The notes beneath the pieces were generated by a model. The model was given only the letters and a program-made list of their open reading frames with translations, ran no database searches and was not told the DNA's origin. Both the position numbers and the translations under genes were made by a program. From positions 1 through 21,052 of the forward strand of contig RBNI01001733.1 of NCBI GenBank assembly GCA_003990745.1: a DNA stretch of 21,052 bases, given 5' to 3'. Below, piece by piece: positions 18,031 through 21,052 of the stretch. Positions within the stretch are counted from its first letter, which is position 1. The number at the start of each line of letters is the position of its first letter. This DNA comes from Jimgerdemannia flammicorona. Lineage: Eukaryota; Mucoromycota; Endogonomycetes; Endogonales; Endogonaceae.

Positions 18031-21000
18031 TGGGCGGAGTGCTGGGGGGCAGATGTTTGGAAGACACTGGAAGTGGAGTGGTGCCCATGGTCTGATCACT
18101 GGGGACTATTGGGACAGGGGCAGTTTGGGGGGAGTGGAGATGGACCCGGACATTGATGTCTTAACTCCTCCCTGCTGGCTGAGAAGGGGTTGTGGGAATT
18201 GTGGAAGGAGGACATTCAGGCAAAGGTTCTTAACTGGGGGTGCGAGGGTTTGTCAGTGGCTGTCCGCTGGATGAGATTGAAAGAGGCTGCAAGGGTTTAT
18301 TGGGGAGAGGCTGGTAGAGAGGCCGGGAGGCAGAGAAGGAGGCATACGAGGTGTGCTACCAGCAGGCTGAGGAGACTTCAAACAGATTGGGCAGATTTGC
18401 TCACTGTTGAAGGGGTGGAGGATTGGAGGATCGAGAGGGCGAAACTGGAGATAGTGGAGTTACAACAGATGTTAAGGGAAGAGGAGGAGACTCATATGCA
18501 GGGCATGGCTGCTAGGCTATGGTGGCAGGGGCTTGAGGAGGGTGAGTGGCCCTCTAGATACTTATCAAGGCTTCTCAAGGCTAGGAGAGTGTGACATCGG
18601 TGGGATGGGGTCCTGGATGCTGATGGAGACATGGTGCACAGTATGCAACAGATCTTAGGGGTGTTGAAGGAGAGATGGCAGGGCTTGTGGAGTGAGGAAG
18701 AAGGGGGTGCTGATGAGGTGGAGATTGCAGACATACTAGAAGAGTGGAGGCCACCCAATATGGCTGGACTGGGTGACTTGATCTTACTGGTGTGGGGAGA
18801 AGAGATCCAGAGTGTCCTGGTGACTACTACACTTGGGACAGCACCAGGGGAGGATGGATTACCTTGGGACTTCTGGAAGAAGATGGTAAATGTCCCCGGA
18901 GTTTTAGGTGAGATGACTGCTCTCTGTGACCATGTTCTTCAGAGCAGTGAGTGGGTTAGAGAGCAGGATCTAGGGCTGGTGGCCCTATTGTACAAAGATA
19001 AGGGGAGGAGGGAAGACTGAAAGAACTGGAGGCTGATCATGCTTTTGGACATGGACAGGAAGATGGTGACTAAGGTGATTGTCGCTAGACTGCAGAAAGT
19101 TGCCCAACAGGTGCTGGGGGAGGAGCAGCGGGGCTTTGTTGGGGGCAGACTTATTAGAGATGGGACTGTATGGGTTCATGGGGTCATTGAAGGGGCCCGG
19201 GCCTATGGCCTGGATGACAGGTTGGTCTTTTTGGACCAGGAGAAGGCCTACGACTGGGTATAGCGGGTGTGGCTGAGCAAGATATTGGACCGGATTGGGA
19301 TTCCCCCAAGGTTTAGGGTCTCTATGTTGAGTCTGTCGGAGAGCAGTAGGGCAGCTCTGATGTGTAATGCTCACCGTGAGAGGGCATTTTCCTTGGGAAG
19401 AGGGGTTCCTCAGGGGGACCCTCTGTCCCCTATTCTGTATGCCCTTTTGCTGGAGCCATTGATGGATAGGATTCGCCGAAAGGTGGCAGGGCTCTCTATA
19501 TATGGTATAGAGTTGAAGGTGGGGGCCTTTGCTGATGATATGGTAGTTGGCCTTGGGTCTGTGGCAGATGTAGGGGCGCTTCAGGAGGCTGTGGAATGGT
19601 ATGAGACTCACTCGGGGGCAAAGCTCAACTGGCACAAGTGTGAGACGATGGTGCTAGGGAATGGACTAGTAGGAGGGGATGTCATTGGAACTATTGTCCC
19701 TATGGGAGAGGTGGTGCGGTATCTGGGCATCTTCCTCTCTGTATATGGTTCTGTCTTGCCACGAGTGTGGTGGGAGAGCAGGGTGACCATTTGGGGGGAG
19801 GCCCTTCAAGGGTGGGGAGGCCGCCATATCTCTCTAGCAGAGCAGGTGTCTATTCTGAATGTATATTGGTTTCCCAAGCTATGATATGTGACATATCACC
19901 TTGATTTCCCAGCATGGGTAGTGAAGAAGCTGATGAAGGTGGCTAGGGATTGGATCTGGGTGGGGAGGAGGTCTCAGGTCAGTTGGGAGACTCTTGCAAG
20001 ACCAGTAGTCAGGGGGGGTCTTGGACTGGTGGACTTTCCTAAGAGACTGCACTACTTGCGAGCCTAGTGGTTGAGGAGAGCTGTGGAATTGCAGGGCAGA
20101 GGTTGGGTACCTCTGCTGCAGAAGGTATGGGAGTTGCATACATCCCCTCGGGGGTCCTCTGGAGACCTGCTCTCTTTGGTGGGGCTGAATGGTGTTCAGC
20201 AGCTGCGGTTCAAGGGCTTTTAGTGGGGCGTGGCTGAGAGAGCACACTGAATTGGCCTACGCTGGCAGGGCAATAAGGGGGAGGCAGTATGGGGGCCTAA
20301 TATGTGGTGCTGGGATAGATTGCTCCTGGGGGGTACTCCCCTTGCTACATTCGATATTGGGGAGGGAGTAGAGTGTCAGCAGGGTCTTGGCCAGGATCTT
20401 TGGCCAAGCGGCTGGCAGGTGGCAGGGATTGGTGAGGAGTGGGACTGGGCCGGTATCTGGTCTTGGAGTGCTGAGGTATGGAGATGGCTTCCCCCCAAGT
20501 TCTGGGTGGTATGTTGGCAAATGTTGTGGAGGAATGTCATGCTGAATTTCCATATGGGGCATTTGGTGGCAGGTGGACAATTTGACTGTGAGGAGTATTA
20601 TGATGTTGGGAGAGCTGGGAGTCATGTACAGATGCCAGAACATTGGCTAGGAGAGTGCAAGGTTTTGGGGGACTTTTGGGCTGAGATAGGGGATCGACTG
20701 GGTATGGGGCATAGGCTGGTGGGGGAGGGAGGTCGATGGAAGGGCTTGAGATCTCGGCTAGTAGGTGGGGTGGGTAATAGTTGGCTCACTGTAGGGTAGG
20801 TATTAGCAATATGGGTAGGACTGGCAGGTCATTGGCTTTTTGTATTTGAGGGGGGCCAGTAGCTGGGGCTGAGAGAGAAGGTGTTGAGATGGGAAGGGCT
20901 ATTGGGGGATCTGCTGACTGGATGGTGGGCAGGTTGGGGTCCTCAGAGGGGCCGATGTCACAGTTTGGTGGTGAGGATCTGTGAGCAGAGTGGTGGGAGG

Positions 21001-21052
21001 GTGGGGATAGTGTTAGATAAGGTGGTCTTTCATCGGGAAGGGGTAGGGGGGG
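18031..21052 (+). mobile_element. LINE element D, 5'-truncated, running off the right edge
   Basis: Homology to the A-D subfamily begins abruptly at about 18031-18040, near the end of the endonuclease domain, directly after E-derived sequence. There is no 5' leader or ORF1, so this is a typical 5'-truncated LINE. It holds the rest of ORF2 almost to its C-terminus; the 3' UTR, tail and right duplication are outside the window. CpG is moderately frequent (about 13 per kb by eye), which places it between B and C/A in apparent age. Confidence 0.88.
18037..21052 (+). pseudogene. LINE D ORF2, partial: end of endonuclease, reverse transcriptase, zinc domain
   Basis: One frame can be followed from 18037 to the window end with no frameshift, interrupted by about ten stops (for example 18592, 19018, 19261, 19882 and 20797). 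Most stops stand where relatives have Trp. Motifs: CPWSDHWG (endonuclease end), GEDGLPWDFW (about 18850), GFVGGRLIRDG, LDQEKAYDWV (about 19237), RGVPQGDPLSP (about 19402), FADDMVVG (19528-19539, catalytic pair intact), NWHKCETM and YLGIFLSVYG. In the zinc domain (20581-20658) the second Cys of CxxC is Tyr (CEEY) while EHWLGEC is kept. The alignment with B suggests only a few codons are missing at the end. It cannot yield a functional enzyme as it stands. Confidence 0.9.

Noticed and set aside
1..21052. LTRs, an RNase H domain, CRISPR arrays, tRNA genes or a new defence system
   Set aside because: I found no terminal repeats, no RNase H motifs after the RT, no spaced repeats and no cloverleaf. 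The internal repetition is explained by copies of the same LINE families.

Overview
Every part of this window that I can interpret is non-LTR (LINE-type) retrotransposon. I see no host gene, no RNA gene and no prokaryotic feature. The elements have poly(A) tails, AATAAA-like signals, and a two-ORF layout: ORF1 with an RRM-like region; ORF2 with an AP-type endonuclease, reverse transcriptase and a C-terminal CCHC zinc-binding domain, and no RNase H. This fits a eukaryotic, repeat-rich (probably heterochromatic) locus. The RT style (LDQEKAYDRV, RGVPQGDPLSP, FADD) resembles fungal L1/Tad-like LINEs, so a fungus is my best guess, but the window does not prove the taxon.

The layout is a nest of five elements, named A to E here. 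A (plus strand, 5'-truncated) runs from about 13 to 2140 and resumes at 7882-10525. It is split by B (minus strand, full length, 2141-7881), which is flanked by a perfect 15-bp target-site duplication. After A's poly(A) tail comes E, an old, AT-rich, almost CpG-free LINE remnant (10526-11583 and 17310 to about 18030). E is split by C (plus strand, full length, 11584-17309), flanked by a 15-bp duplication with one mismatch. E is then cut again by D (plus strand, 5'-truncated at about 18031), which runs off the right edge. An A tract at 1-12 is probably the tail of another element lying upstream.

B and C belong to one subfamily and A and D to a second; E is a more distant relative. No copy can be autonomous. 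Each carries in-frame stops, mostly TGG to TGA/TAG, CAG to TAG or CGA to TGA. A, B and C also have single-base frameshifts. B has in addition lost a catalytic Asp of the RT (FADD to FADN). CpG content falls in the order B, D, C/A, E, which agrees with the nesting order and suggests methylation- or RIP-like cytosine decay. I found no sign of a new defence or metabolic system. The interesting content is the stratigraphy, the decay pattern, the Gln-Asp endonuclease motif, the unusual ORF1 and the conserved 3' terminus.
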